Assembly: GCA_027049085.1 (NCBI GenBank)
Contig: JALTVH010000283.1
Location: 1 to 33,757, forward strand
Reading direction: 5' to 3'
DNA length: 33,757 nt
Source of the DNA: Aquificaceae bacterium
GTDB lineage: Bacteria; Aquificota; Aquificia; Aquificales; Aquificaceae
Part shown: positions 1-7,753 of the stretch, piece after piece
How positions within the stretch are numbered: position 1 is the first letter of the stretch
Layout: each line of letters starts with the position of its first letter
Position numbers and translations under genes: made by a program
The notes under the pieces: model-generated
Told to the model about the DNA's origin: nothing
Seen by the model: only the letters and a program-made list of their open reading frames with translations
The model's database searches: none

Positions 1-1
1 C

Positions 2-772
2 AACGGTGAAGAGCATGAAGTAGGCGCCATTGTTGTTGCCACTGGCTTTCAGCACTTTGATGCCAAGAGGAAGGGTGAGCTCGGCTACGGCATTTACCCC
101 GACGTTATCACCAACCTTGAGCTTGAGCAGATGTTCTCAAGGGAAGGCAAGCTCTACAGGCCCTCGAACGGCCAGCTCCCCAAAAGAGTTGCCTTTGTGT
201 TCTGTGTAGGCTCAAGGGACAGACAGCTCGGTGTGACAAACGTGCACTGCTGCAGGTATGGATGTGCCCTCTCGGGTCTTCAGGGATCTGAGATAAGGGA
301 GCATTACCCAGAGGTTGATGTTTTCTGCTATTACATGGACGTTAGAACTTACGGAACCTGGGAGTATCCCTTCTACTGGGCACCTCAAGAGAAGTACGGT
401 GTGAGGTACGTAAGGGGAAGGATAGCAGAGATCACCTACAGCCCTCAGGACGGAAGGCTAAGAGTCAAGCATGAAGACACAATAGTTCAGAGACCTGCTG
501 AAATACCCATGGACCTCGTTGTACTTGTTCTGGGTATGGAGCCCTCCGAGGGAACCAAGAAGATAGCCAAGATCCTCGGCCTTGCCCAGGATCCCGACAG
601 CGAATTCCTTGTACCCTCAGAAGAGTCAGGCTCCAACATCCTTTCCAATAAAAACGGCGTATTCATAGCGGGTGCCTGTAAGGGACCTATAGACATTGAG
701 TCTTCCCTTGCGGAGGGAGAAGCGGCAGGTGCGGAAGCAGCAACCTTTATAGGAGCCAAGGTGTCTGCCTGA
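2..772 (+). CDS. hdrA: sHdrA, heterodisulfide reductase-like flavoprotein subunit A (5'-truncated)
   Basis: C-terminal part of an HdrA-like iron-sulfur flavoprotein; the reading frame is open to the left window edge, so the N-terminus lies outside. Visible are an FAD/NAD-fold strand (GAIVVATGFQ) near the left edge, then a cysteine cluster beginning FCVGSRD and, 14 residues after its first Cys, CCRYGC, in the place where HdrA proteins bind a 4Fe-4S cluster. A final FAD-type segment (GVFIAGACKGPIDIESSL) follows. In the sHdr system HdrA is the electron-handling core subunit, proposed to work with HdrB/HdrC and a lipoyl protein in cytoplasmic sulfur oxidation. The next gene starts one base after the stop, indicating an operon. 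The family call is firm; the sulfur-oxidation role comes from the neighbours. Confidence 0.93.
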   Translation, partial: NGEEHEVGAIVVATGFQHFDAKRKGELGYGIYPDVITNLELEQMFSREGKLYRPSNGQLPKRVAFVFCVGSRDRQLGVTNVHCCRYGCALSGLQGSEIREHYPEVDVFCYYMDVRTYGTWEYPFYWAPQEKYGVRYVRGRIAEITYSPQDGRLRVKHEDTIVQRPAEIPMDLVVLVLGMEPSEGTKKIAKILGLAQDPDSEFLVPSEESGSNILSNKNGVFIAGACKGPIDIESSLAEGEAAGAEAATFIGAKVSA

Positions 773-773
773 T

Positions 774-1541
774 ATGAGTGAAGAGAGGAAGGAAGCCAGC
801 TTTCAGCCAACGACCTTAGATGACGCCCTCATCAGGGACTACCTTGTCAAGATCCTGGGCGAGGGTGAGGACTTTGTCCAGGACTTCTACGCAGAGCTTG
901 AAGAGAAATCTGCACTCTTTCAGGAAAAACTTTCCAAGGAGAGGCTTCCTTCCCTAACAAAAGAGGATCTCGGAACTATCCTTGAGAGGGTCTTCTCTAC
1001 AAGGAGAAAGAAGGACAGGATCATTGAGGAAACGGGAGAGTCCAACCTCAAATCTGCAATAAGCGATCTCCTGTACGGAATGGAAGATAAAAGCTGGGAT
1101 GAAAAGGTTTTTGAGTTCTCCAAGAAGATAAGAGGTGTTGACGTCAAGTCTGCAAGGGACCTTGCATCCGAACTACTTCACTTCACCTTCCCCGACAAAT
1201 ATATTCTCTGGACAAGCTGGATATGGGACCCAACCAGCGAGACAGGAGCCATCGTTTTTCTCAAGGAAGAGCCACCAACAGGCGGAAGGGGAAGGCGTAT
1301 GTACGGGGAGAAGTACGACCAGTTCAAGCAGATTTACGAGCAGATAGCTGAGAAACTGGAGGAGTTCGGGATCAAAGTTAAGGGATACCTTTTCGTTGAC
1401 ATCTTCCTTGCCATGATATACGCCACTTACGTTGATTACATGACCCTCTCAACCATGCACAGTGCCAAGGGGTTCTTTCCCCCTGCAGGTGTTATGGCTA
1501 AGAGACTTCTGGGTGTTAATGCACCCGTTGAGTTCACCTGA
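774..1541 (+). CDS. Conserved hypothetical protein of the sHdr cluster
   Basis: A 255-residue soluble protein with no recognisable catalytic or metal-binding motif, no signal peptide and no cysteines. It is acidic/lysine-rich and mostly helical in its first ~130 residues, with a more aromatic middle (YILWTSWIWDP) and a hydrophobic C-terminal third (VKGYLFVDIFLAMIYATYVDY). It lies between hdrA and hdrC2, the slot held by the invariant 'hyp' gene in the known sHdr gene order (hdrC1-B1-A-hyp-C2-B2-lbpA). It follows hdrA by one base and precedes hdrC2 by 13 bases, so co-transcription is likely. I infer a structural or assembly role in the Hdr-like complex from position only. Confidence 0.88.
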   Translation: MSEERKEASFQPTTLDDALIRDYLVKILGEGEDFVQDFYAELEEKSALFQEKLSKERLPSLTKEDLGTILERVFSTRRKKDRIIEETGESNLKSAISDLLYGMEDKSWDEKVFEFSKKIRGVDVKSARDLASELLHFTFPDKYILWTSWIWDPTSETGAIVFLKEEPPTGGRGRRMYGEKYDQFKQIYEQIAEKLEEFGIKVKGYLFVDIFLAMIYATYVDYMTLSTMHSAKGFFPPAGVMAKRLLGVNAPVEFT

Positions 1542-1554
1542 GGAGGTGTGAGAG

Positions 1555-2316
1555 ATGGCAATTCACGAACGGAGCCTTGTGGAACCCGAAAGGGTTCTAA
1601 GAAAGGAAAGGCTCGTAGTTGATGGTATTGATGTTTCGGGAGACTGGAACCTTATCATTCTTCCAAGGACGATCAACGATTACGACCTTGATTTTTACGA
1701 TGAGGTCATCGCCCAGCCCGAGGGCAAAACCATAGTCAACTGCTACCAGTGCTCATACTGCACAGCTTCTTGTCCTGTTCACAACTACTGGGATGAGCGT
1801 TACAACCCCAGGCACTTCATTTATCTTGCAAGGCTCGGTCTCATAGATGAGCTCCAGAAGCGTGCGGACGTTATGTGGAGATGCGTTTCCTGCCACAAGT
1901 GCACTCACAGGTGTCCAAAGGGCGTTCTCGTTGAAGAGGTTCTCAAAGCTATCCTGAGGGTAATGGCAAAGAAGGGAATAATAGAGGAGTACCCCTCCAA
2001 AAAGTTTGACAAGTTCTTCATGGACAGCGTCTATGAGCACGGAAGGATAGAAGACGGTGAGCTGCTCTTTGGATGGATTGAAAAGCAGGGCTATCAGGTC
2101 GCCAAGGATCCTATTCTTAAGAAGCCCATACCCTTTATGGGCGGTGTTCCCCAGTGGCTAAAGGACCTGGCTATCAAACCAATTAAAAACATGAATATCG
2201 GATTCCTGATACTTAACGCCAAACACATGCTCTTCCACCCAAAGACCAAGAACTGGAACAGGTTCAAGCAGGTCCTCAGAAAAGTTATGGAAGAAGAGGG
2301 CGTCTTTGCCCACTGA
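1555..2316 (+). CDS. hdrC: sHdrC2, ferredoxin-like heterodisulfide reductase subunit C
   Basis: A 253-residue protein with two classical 4Fe-4S motifs, C63-x2-C66-x2-C69-x3-C73-P and C110-x2-C113-x2-C116-x3-C120-P, as in HdrC. It should carry electrons between HdrA and the catalytic HdrB. The start is fixed by a strong Shine-Dalgarno (GGAGG about 9 nt upstream). It has a ~60-residue N-terminal extension before the first cluster and a ~125-residue C-terminal tail. Its position after the hyp gene identifies it as the second HdrC (C2) of the sHdr cluster; hdrC1/hdrB1 would lie left of the window. It is soluble, with no membrane anchor. Confidence 0.93.
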   Translation: MAIHERSLVEPERVLRKERLVVDGIDVSGDWNLIILPRTINDYDLDFYDEVIAQPEGKTIVNCYQCSYCTASCPVHNYWDERYNPRHFIYLARLGLIDELQKRADVMWRCVSCHKCTHRCPKGVLVEEVLKAILRVMAKKGIIEEYPSKKFDKFFMDSVYEHGRIEDGELLFGWIEKQGYQVAKDPILKKPIPFMGGVPQWLKDLAIKPIKNMNIGFLILNAKHMLFHPKTKNWNRFKQVLRKVMEEEGVFAH

Positions 2317-2332
2317 TCAAGGAGGTGATGAA

Positions 2333-3325
2333 ATGGCGGTAGCACTGCAAATGAGAAAACCGCCTATGGGCGGTATAGGCAAAAGAGTTGCATATTATCC
2401 GGGTTGTTCCCTTGAGGGTGCAGCGAGAGCCTATGACGTTTCCTCAAGAATAGTAGCTAAGGAGCTCGGCCTTGAACTGGACTACCTTGAGGATTACAAC
2501 TGCTGCGGGGCAATGGAAACCAAAAACGTGACCTTCTGGGGCACAATGCTCCTCAACGCAAGAAACATGTCCCTCGCAAAGAAACAGGGCCACAGTGTAA
2601 TAGTTGCACCCTGCAACGGATGTTCCTTTTCTCTCCAGAGGGCAGAGTATTTTCTTGAGACAGACAAAAGTGTCTTTGAGAGGGTTAATTCACTCCTCAA
2701 AGAAGGCGGTGTTGATCCCCTTGACGAGATACCCATGACTTACCACATCCTTGAGTGGTTCTATCACGAGGCAGGTCCCGAGAGAGTCAAGGAAAGGACC
2801 AAAAAGCCCCTCAAAGGGCTTAAGGTAGCCAATTACTACGGCTGTCTCTACACAAGACCCCACTTTTACGCAAGGACATACTCCCATATTGGTGGTCAGG
2901 ATGAGAACGTCCGTCCGAGGATGAGGGATACAGCGGATGACGATGAACACCCCTACTACATGGAGTCCCTCCTTGAGTCAGCAGGAGCAACCAACGTTGA
3001 GTTTGAGCCCATGCACACCCAGTGCTGTGGTGGTCCCCACTCCCTCTCGGACGAGCAGGTTTCCGAAAAGTTTGTCATGATGATCCTTCAGACAGCCAAG
3101 AGGAACGGCGCTGACATCATAGCAACCGAGTGTCCTCTATGCCACGCATCCCTTGAGATGTACAGGCACAGGCTCATGATGAAGGGAGTGCCCGACGTCG
3201 ATGTTCCTGCTGCCTATTTCACCCAGCTCCTTGGAATAGCCTTCGGCTACAGTGCAGGTGACGTAAAGCTCAAGGACAACCTCTCCGATCCCATACCTGT
3301 TCTCAAAAGGCTTGGACTTGTATAA
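2333..3325 (+). CDS. hdrB: sHdrB2, heterodisulfide reductase-like subunit B with two CCG domains
   Basis: A 330-residue protein with two cysteine-rich (CCG) domains. The first reads C25 ... C57-C58-G ... C94-x2-C97; the second is GCLYTRP, then QCCGGPHS, then ECPLC. In HdrB such motifs hold noncubane 4Fe-4S clusters that break a disulfide. In sHdr the substrate is thought to be a sulfur- or lipoyl-bound intermediate. I chose the ATG at 2333, preceded by AAGGAGGTGATGAA, over an upstream in-frame ATG at 2306 that lies inside hdrC. All expected cysteines of both domains are present, so both cluster sites look intact. The stop at 3323-3325 is 6 bases from the DsrE-like gene. Confidence 0.94.
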   Translation: MAVALQMRKPPMGGIGKRVAYYPGCSLEGAARAYDVSSRIVAKELGLELDYLEDYNCCGAMETKNVTFWGTMLLNARNMSLAKKQGHSVIVAPCNGCSFSLQRAEYFLETDKSVFERVNSLLKEGGVDPLDEIPMTYHILEWFYHEAGPERVKERTKKPLKGLKVANYYGCLYTRPHFYARTYSHIGGQDENVRPRMRDTADDDEHPYYMESLLESAGATNVEFEPMHTQCCGGPHSLSDEQVSEKFVMMILQTAKRNGADIIATECPLCHASLEMYRHRLMMKGVPDVDVPAAYFTQLLGIAFGYSAGDVKLKDNLSDPIPVLKRLGLV

Positions 3326-3331
3326 TCCGCC

Positions 3332-3736
3332 ATGGAAGAGGAAAAGAAGATAATAATTCTGATGACAAGCGGTCCGCGCACCCCATGGAGGTGCGCAGCG
3401 CCCTTCTACATTGCAGCGCTTATGGCCGCCAACGACGCCAATGTTGAGGTTTTCTTTAACATGGACGGAACCAATCTCGTGCGTAAAGGGATTGCGCAGA
3501 AGATATGCCCCTCAGAGGAAGGAAACTGTTTTTCCCAGAATGGACACAAACCCAAGACCGTGTATGACTTTATGAGGGACGCTAAACTCGCAGGTGTAAA
3601 GTTTTTCTCCTGTAAACAGGCAGTTGATTCCCTTGGACTGACGGAAGAAGATCTCATACCTGAATTGGATGGTGTTGTCCCGGCAAGCGAGTTTGCTATA
3701 CGGGCAATGGAAGCTGACAAGCTTATTGTATTCTGA
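3332..3736 (+). CDS. DsrE-family sulfur carrier protein (DsrE3-like)
   Basis: A 134-residue small soluble protein of the DsrE/DsrF-like fold: strand KIIILMTSG at the N-terminus, a central VEVFFNMDG segment, and a conserved cysteine, C94, in GVKFFSCKQAVDSLG where DsrE3-type persulfide carriers have their active Cys. Further cysteines are C21, C59 and C66. In sulfur oxidisers such proteins pass persulfide sulfur (with TusA and rhodanese) to the sHdr machinery, which fits its place between hdrB2 and lbpA. No Shine-Dalgarno sequence is visible; a TATAAT that overlaps the hdrB stop ends 5 nt before the ATG. DsrE3A versus another subgroup is not certain. Confidence 0.85.
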   Translation: MEEEKKIIILMTSGPRTPWRCAAPFYIAALMAANDANVEVFFNMDGTNLVRKGIAQKICPSEEGNCFSQNGHKPKTVYDFMRDAKLAGVKFFSCKQAVDSLGLTEEDLIPELDGVVPASEFAIRAMEADKLIVF

Positions 3737-3778
3737 ATGGGATAAAATAATCCTATTCCAATACACGGGAGGTGAAAA

Positions 3779-4225
3779 ATGGCTGAGGTAAACGGTTGCC
3801 AGGTTCCTGAGGACCTTCTCTACCATGTTGATCCTGAGGCTAATGCCTTCACATGGGCAAAGGACAATGGCGACGGGACCTATACCGTAGGATTGACCTC
3901 CGTTGCATCAGCAATGGCAGGGAGGCTTGTTGCCTACACACCCAAGAAAGTGGGTAAGGTGGTAAAAAAGGGCAAAAGCGTGGCAACCATAGAGAGCGGA
4001 AAGTGGGTCGGACCAGTTCCCGCACCCTTTGAAGGGGAGATCGTTGAAGTTAACGATGCCCTGAAAGCGAACCCCGGGCTTGCCAACGACGACCCCTACG
4101 GGGAAGGGTGGATCGTAAAGCTCAAACCCTCAAATCCCGATGAAGTCAACCAGCTGATGAAGGGTCCAGAGGCCGTTGAAGCCCTCAGAAAGGTAGCAGA
4201 GGAGAAGGGGGTAAAGTGCGGTTAA
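3779..4225 (+). CDS. lbpA: LbpA, lipoate-binding protein of the sHdr system (GcvH-like)
   Basis: A 148-residue GcvH-like lipoyl carrier. The hammerhead fold is recognisable, with the lipoyl lysine at K75 in ATIESGKWVGP and the preceding GKVVKKG turn; the partner strand is APFEGEIVEVN. As it sits in an sHdr operon with DsrE rather than with gcvP/gcvT, it is best read as LbpA, the lipoyl cofactor protein that carries sulfur to the Hdr-like complex, not the glycine-cleavage H protein. The start has a good Shine-Dalgarno (GGGAGGTG). It overlaps the radical SAM gene by 10 bases. glyA further downstream keeps a small doubt about glycine metabolism, but no other gcv gene is present. Confidence 0.93.
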   Translation: MAEVNGCQVPEDLLYHVDPEANAFTWAKDNGDGTYTVGLTSVASAMAGRLVAYTPKKVGKVVKKGKSVATIESGKWVGPVPAPFEGEIVEVNDALKANPGLANDDPYGEGWIVKLKPSNPDEVNQLMKGPEAVEALRKVAEEKGVKCG

Positions 4226-5253
4226 TAAACGGGGCTGAAAGCCCCGTCCTTCCAGATATAAAAATTGATCCTTCCTTTGAAAGAGAGTTAAAAAAGGGTC
4301 TCGATCTGAGGTTAAAGCACTTTGGAAGGGAGGTCTTTTTTCACAGTCCCGGCTTCAAGCATTACGAGGTGGACGACTTTTCAATAAAGGGACCACCAAA
4401 ATTCGTTGACATCTCGGTGACAGGCAGGCACTGCGAGCTCATGTGCGACCACTGTGCCAGCAAGATACTCTGGCACATGATACCGGCTACAACTCCCGAG
4501 GAGCTGTGGAAGGTTTGCAGTGACCTTAAAAACAGGGGTGTGGATGGAATTCTCATATCGGGCGGTTCGGACAGGGACGGTTTTGTTCCACTGTGGGATT
4601 TCTTTGACACGATGAGGGCTGTGAAGGAAGAACTCGGGCTCCTCGTTACCTGCCACGTGGGACTCGTTGATGACAAGTTTGTTCAGGGACTTTCCGATGC
4701 AAAGGTAGATGCGGTACTCTTAGATATAATAGGAGATAACGACACTATCAGAGAGGTATATAAACTTCCTCAAAGAAAGGTTGAGGACTATGAAAGGTCC
4801 CTTGAGCTATTGAAGTCCGCCGGATTGAGGATCGTTCCCCACGTTATCATAGGCCTTCATTACGGCAGGATCAAAGGTGAGGTAAAAGCCCTTGAGATGA
4901 TAGCAAGGAACGATCCCTCTGCCCTTGTTCTTGTGGTGGTGATGCCTTACTACGGAAAGGCAAAATTCCAGCTCCTTCCGCCACCCTCTGCGGAAGAGAG
5001 CGCAAAGGTGGTTCTTGAGTCAAGGCTCATGATGCCCACCACTCCGATCATGATAGGCTGTGCAAGGCCTGCCGGGGAAGAGAGGACGAGGTTTGACATC
5101 TATTCCGTCCTTGCTGGGGTGAATGGCATCGCTTTCCCCGCCGAGGGAGTTGTTACCTACAGCAGGGAAATAGGTCTGGAGCCTGTTCTTTCTCCGAGCT
5201 GTTGTTCTACTGTCTTCTACGCACTTGAGGGGCCTGCAGCCTCCGACTCCTGA
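4216..5253 (+). CDS. Radical SAM protein, probable lipoyl synthase component LipS1
   Basis: A 345-residue radical SAM enzyme. The 4Fe-4S/SAM motif is C73-x3-C77-x2-C80 (GRHCELMCDHCAS), followed by a glycine-rich SAM-contact strand (GILISGGSDRDG) and TIM-barrel strands such as LVTCHVGL and IVPHVIIGLHYG. Conserved-looking cysteines near the C-terminus (C329-C330, also C282) could hold the auxiliary sulfur-donor cluster expected of a lipoyl synthase. It overlaps lbpA, and LipS1/LipS2 radical SAM pairs are known to build lipoate on LbpA, so LipS1 is the best call; LipS2 is not in this window. The GTG start is supported by GGAGAAGGGGG upstream, and no in-frame ATG occurs before the SAM motif. LipS1 versus LipS2 rests on context and memory. 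Confidence 0.8.
   Translation: MRLINGAESPVLPDIKIDPSFERELKKGLDLRLKHFGREVFFHSPGFKHYEVDDFSIKGPPKFVDISVTGRHCELMCDHCASKILWHMIPATTPEELWKVCSDLKNRGVDGILISGGSDRDGFVPLWDFFDTMRAVKEELGLLVTCHVGLVDDKFVQGLSDAKVDAVLLDIIGDNDTIREVYKLPQRKVEDYERSLELLKSAGLRIVPHVIIGLHYGRIKGEVKALEMIARNDPSALVLVVVMPYYGKAKFQLLPPPSAEESAKVVLESRLMMPTTPIMIGCARPAGEERTRFDIYSVLAGVNGIAFPAEGVVTYSREIGLEPVLSPSCCSTVFYALEGPAASDS
4229..4247 (+). other. Perfect hairpin at the lbpA/lipS1 junction
   Basis: Arms ACGGGGCT and AGCCCCGT form an uninterrupted 8-bp GC-rich stem with a GAA triloop, starting 3 nt after the lbpA stop and lying inside codons 5-11 of the radical SAM gene. No T-run follows, so it is not a standard terminator. It could stabilise the 3' end of lbpA mRNA or slow translation of the downstream gene. 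Confidence 0.6.
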
Positions 5254-5259
5254 TATAAT
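5251..5259 (+). promoter_or_regulatory. Extended -10 promoter element for glyA
   Basis: The sequence TGATATAAT is a perfect extended -10 (TGn-TATAAT) ending 6 nt before the glyA ATG. The expected start point falls on or next to the ATG, and there is no Shine-Dalgarno, so the transcript is probably leaderless. No convincing -35 is visible, as is common with extended -10 promoters. It overlaps the end of the preceding gene. Confidence 0.6.
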
Positions 5260-5265
5260 TTTTCC

Positions 5266-6552
5266 ATGAAACACCTCCAGAAAACTGATCCCGAAATCTT
5301 TGAAGTAGTAGCAAAGGAGTATGAGAGACAGTTCTACCACCTTGAGATGATCGCCTCGGAAAACTTCACCTCCCTTGCGGTTATGGAAGCGGTTGGAAGC
5401 GTCCTGACTAACAAGTACGCGGAGGGTCTCCCACGTAAGAGGTACTACGGTGGTTGTGAGCTTGTAGACATTGCGGAAGAACTTGCAATAGAAAGGGCTA
5501 AAGCCCTTTACGGGGCAGAACATGCCAACGTCCAGCCCCATTCTGGCTCTCAGGCAAACATGGCTGTTTACATGGCCCTCCTTGAGCCCGGCGACACCAT
5601 TATGGGAATGGACCTTGCCCATGGTGGCCATCTGACCCATGGATCCAAGGTAAACTTCTCTGGCAAGGTTTACAACGTTGTCCATTATGGCGTTGATCCA
5701 GAAACAGAGCTAATAGACTACGATTCTCTCGCAAAGCTGGCAAAAGAGCACAGGCCCAGAATGATCGTTGGAGGCGCATCAGCCTATCCGAGGGTCATTG
5801 ACTGGTCAAGGATGAGGGAGATCGCCGAAGAGGTTGGCGCCTATCTGATGGTTGACATGGCCCACTATGCGGGATTGATCGCTGGTGGTGTTTACCCTAA
5901 CCCTGTACCTTATGCTCACTTTGTAACCTCAACAACCCACAAAACGCTGAGGGGACCCAGAAGCGGTTTTATTCTCTGCAAAGAGGAGTTTGCAAAGCAA
6001 ATTGACAAGTCGGTCTTCCCTGGTATTCAGGGAGGTCCTCTGATGCACGTGATTGCAGGAAAAGCGGTTGCCTTTAAAGAGGCGATGAGTCCAGAGTTCA
6101 GAGATTATGCGGCAAAGGTGGTTGAAAATGCCCGCACCCTTGCGGAAGAACTTGCAAAAAAGGGCTTCAAGATAATAAGCGGAGGAACCGACAGCCATAT
6201 CGTTCTCGTAGATCTCAGAAACAGAAACCTGATGGGAAGGGATGTTGAAAAAGCCTTAGAAAGGGCGGGAATCACAGTAAATAAAAACGCTGTGCCCTTC
6301 GATCCCTTACCGCCAACCAAAACAAGCGGTATCAGGATCGGAACATCAGCCCTCACGACAAGGGGCATGGGTCCAGAGGAGATGAAAAGGATCGCTATGA
6401 TGATCACCGAAGTTGTTGATAATATGGAGGATGATAGAATAATTGAACGGGTTAAACAAGAAGTAATGGATATGTGTGAGCAATTCCCGCTATATCCGGA
6501 ATTGAGGGGGATGATCTATGAGCTTCGTGATAGCAAGGCAGGCAATCTTTGA
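5266..6552 (+). CDS. glyA: Serine hydroxymethyltransferase
   Basis: A 428-residue, full-length PLP enzyme interconverting serine + tetrahydrofolate and glycine + 5,10-methylene-THF, supplying C1 units and glycine. Diagnostic segments are the N-terminal HLEMIASENFTS, NKYAEGLPRKRYYGGCE, the PLP-contact DMAHYAGLIAGG, and the Schiff-base lysine K226 in TSTTHKTLRGPRSG. It appears to be transcribed from its own promoter just before the start codon; its tail overlaps the next gene by 35 bases. The C1 units would feed purine synthesis (purL is also in the window) and pantothenate synthesis (with panD). Very secure. Confidence 0.98.
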   Translation: MKHLQKTDPEIFEVVAKEYERQFYHLEMIASENFTSLAVMEAVGSVLTNKYAEGLPRKRYYGGCELVDIAEELAIERAKALYGAEHANVQPHSGSQANMAVYMALLEPGDTIMGMDLAHGGHLTHGSKVNFSGKVYNVVHYGVDPETELIDYDSLAKLAKEHRPRMIVGGASAYPRVIDWSRMREIAEEVGAYLMVDMAHYAGLIAGGVYPNPVPYAHFVTSTTHKTLRGPRSGFILCKEEFAKQIDKSVFPGIQGGPLMHVIAGKAVAFKEAMSPEFRDYAAKVVENARTLAEELAKKGFKIISGGTDSHIVLVDLRNRNLMGRDVEKALERAGITVNKNAVPFDPLPPTKTSGIRIGTSALTTRGMGPEEMKRIAMMITEVVDNMEDDRIIERVKQEVMDMCEQFPLYPELRGMIYELRDSKAGNL

Positions 6553-7753
6553 CCAGAACCAGGAGGTAATAGGATACGAGGTTTACCTGAGAAAGTCCGA
6601 GGATCTTGACCACTACCCCGAAGATGTTCCATTCAACAAGGCAACCTTTATAGTAGCAGAGCTAATAGCTGAAATAGGTATGCAAAAGGTAGCTGAAGGC
6701 AAGAAGGTCTTTATGAATGTCACCCTTGACTCCATTCTAAACAAGGTCCTTGACCTTCTTACCCCGGAAAAGATGGTATTTGAACTGATTCCCTCAAAGG
6801 TTGAGCTTGGACAGTCAATTTATCAGAATGTCCTAAAGAGAATAGACGAGCTTAAAGGAAATGGGGCTGAGATATCTCTTCATGAAGGGCTTTACTCCTC
6901 AAAATACATAGATCTCCTTGAAAGATCCAACATCATAGAGATGACTGCAGAGAACCTTGAGGAGAACCGAATACTAGGTGCCAAAAGGAATCAGAAAAAG
7001 GTACTCATATCAAAGATTGAGGATGAATCCCAGTATGCAAAGGCAAAAGCCCTTGCCGATTACTTTGAAGGGAATTACCTTCAGAGGCCATCAGTAATCA
7101 AAGAATTTGAGATAGCTCCCTTCCTCAAAACAACCCTTCTGAGAATGATAAGCGCCCTTAACACAGCCCTGAGCATCAGAGACTTTGCCAATATAATATC
7201 CAGCGACGTAGGTATGTCCGCAAAGCTGCTTAGGTTCGTTAACTCAGCCTATTTTGCCCATCGTAAAGAGATCAAGGACATCATTCAGGCATGTTCCTAC
7301 CTTGGAATGGAAAACCTTAAAAAGTTTACTCTCCTCGTTGCAACCAACGATTATGTGACCGTTGAAAATCCCGAACTCTGGAAAAAGTCCCTTGTCAGAG
7401 CAACCATTGCGGAAGAGATAGCAAGGAAACTCAAACCGGATCTGGCAAATGAAGCCTACCTTGTAGGACTCTTTTCTCTGATAGATGAGATCCTTAACGT
7501 TGATAAGGTGGAGTTTCTCAAAGAGGTGAATGTGGATCAGATAATAATTGACACCTTCACAGGAAACAACCCGCTCCTTGAAGAGATCCTGAACACCTCA
7601 ATAGTTCTTGAAAATGCGATCCTGGAAGGGGATGAAGAAAAAATTAACAAGGTGGTTTCAGAGGTTTCCGAGAAAGTAGGGATTGAAAGCTACAAACTCA
7701 AAAACAAACTCCTTGATGCCCTAACAAAAGCGGAAGAGGTGCTCAAGCTTTAG
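6518..7753 (+). CDS. EAL/HDOD-domain signalling protein (YuxH type), EAL degenerate
   Basis: A 411-residue protein: an N-terminal EAL-like domain (about 1-200) and a C-terminal HDOD domain (about 200-390; landmarks IRDFANIISSDVGMSAKLL and LRFVNSAYF). The EAL motif reads EVYLR (residues 21-25). The metal-binding acidic pair normally in a DDFG motif is replaced by LHEG, and the usual ELTE region reads ELIPSK, so c-di-GMP hydrolysis is unlikely. Proteins of this layout are regulatory scaffolds or effectors in many bacteria. It begins inside the last 35 bases of glyA (upstream GAGGGGG as Shine-Dalgarno), so it is translationally linked to glyA. It ends convergently, overlapping the rhodanese stop by 4 bases. 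Confidence 0.88.
   Translation: MSFVIARQAIFDQNQEVIGYEVYLRKSEDLDHYPEDVPFNKATFIVAELIAEIGMQKVAEGKKVFMNVTLDSILNKVLDLLTPEKMVFELIPSKVELGQSIYQNVLKRIDELKGNGAEISLHEGLYSSKYIDLLERSNIIEMTAENLEENRILGAKRNQKKVLISKIEDESQYAKAKALADYFEGNYLQRPSVIKEFEIAPFLKTTLLRMISALNTALSIRDFANIISSDVGMSAKLLRFVNSAYFAHRKEIKDIIQACSYLGMENLKKFTLLVATNDYVTVENPELWKKSLVRATIAEEIARKLKPDLANEAYLVGLFSLIDEILNVDKVEFLKEVNVDQIIIDTFTGNNPLLEEILNTSIVLENAILEGDEEKINKVVSEVSEKVGIESYKLKNKLLDALTKAEEVLKL

Noticed and set aside
3743..3757. GGAT-N6-ATCC repeat with AT core before lbpA as a dedicated lbpA promoter
   Set aside because: The arms are only 4 bp and no -35 is visible; lbpA has a strong ribosome-binding site and is probably read from the operon.
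4229..4247. Hairpin as an IS200/IS605-type element end or terminator
   Set aside because: No tnpA/tnpB remnant, no partner end nearby, no T-run, and the sequence is read through as codons of the radical SAM gene.
5020..5685. 221-codon minus-strand ORF antisense to lipS1/glyA
   Set aside because: The plus-strand genes are unmistakable; the antisense product has no domain features or ribosome-binding site and is a coding shadow.
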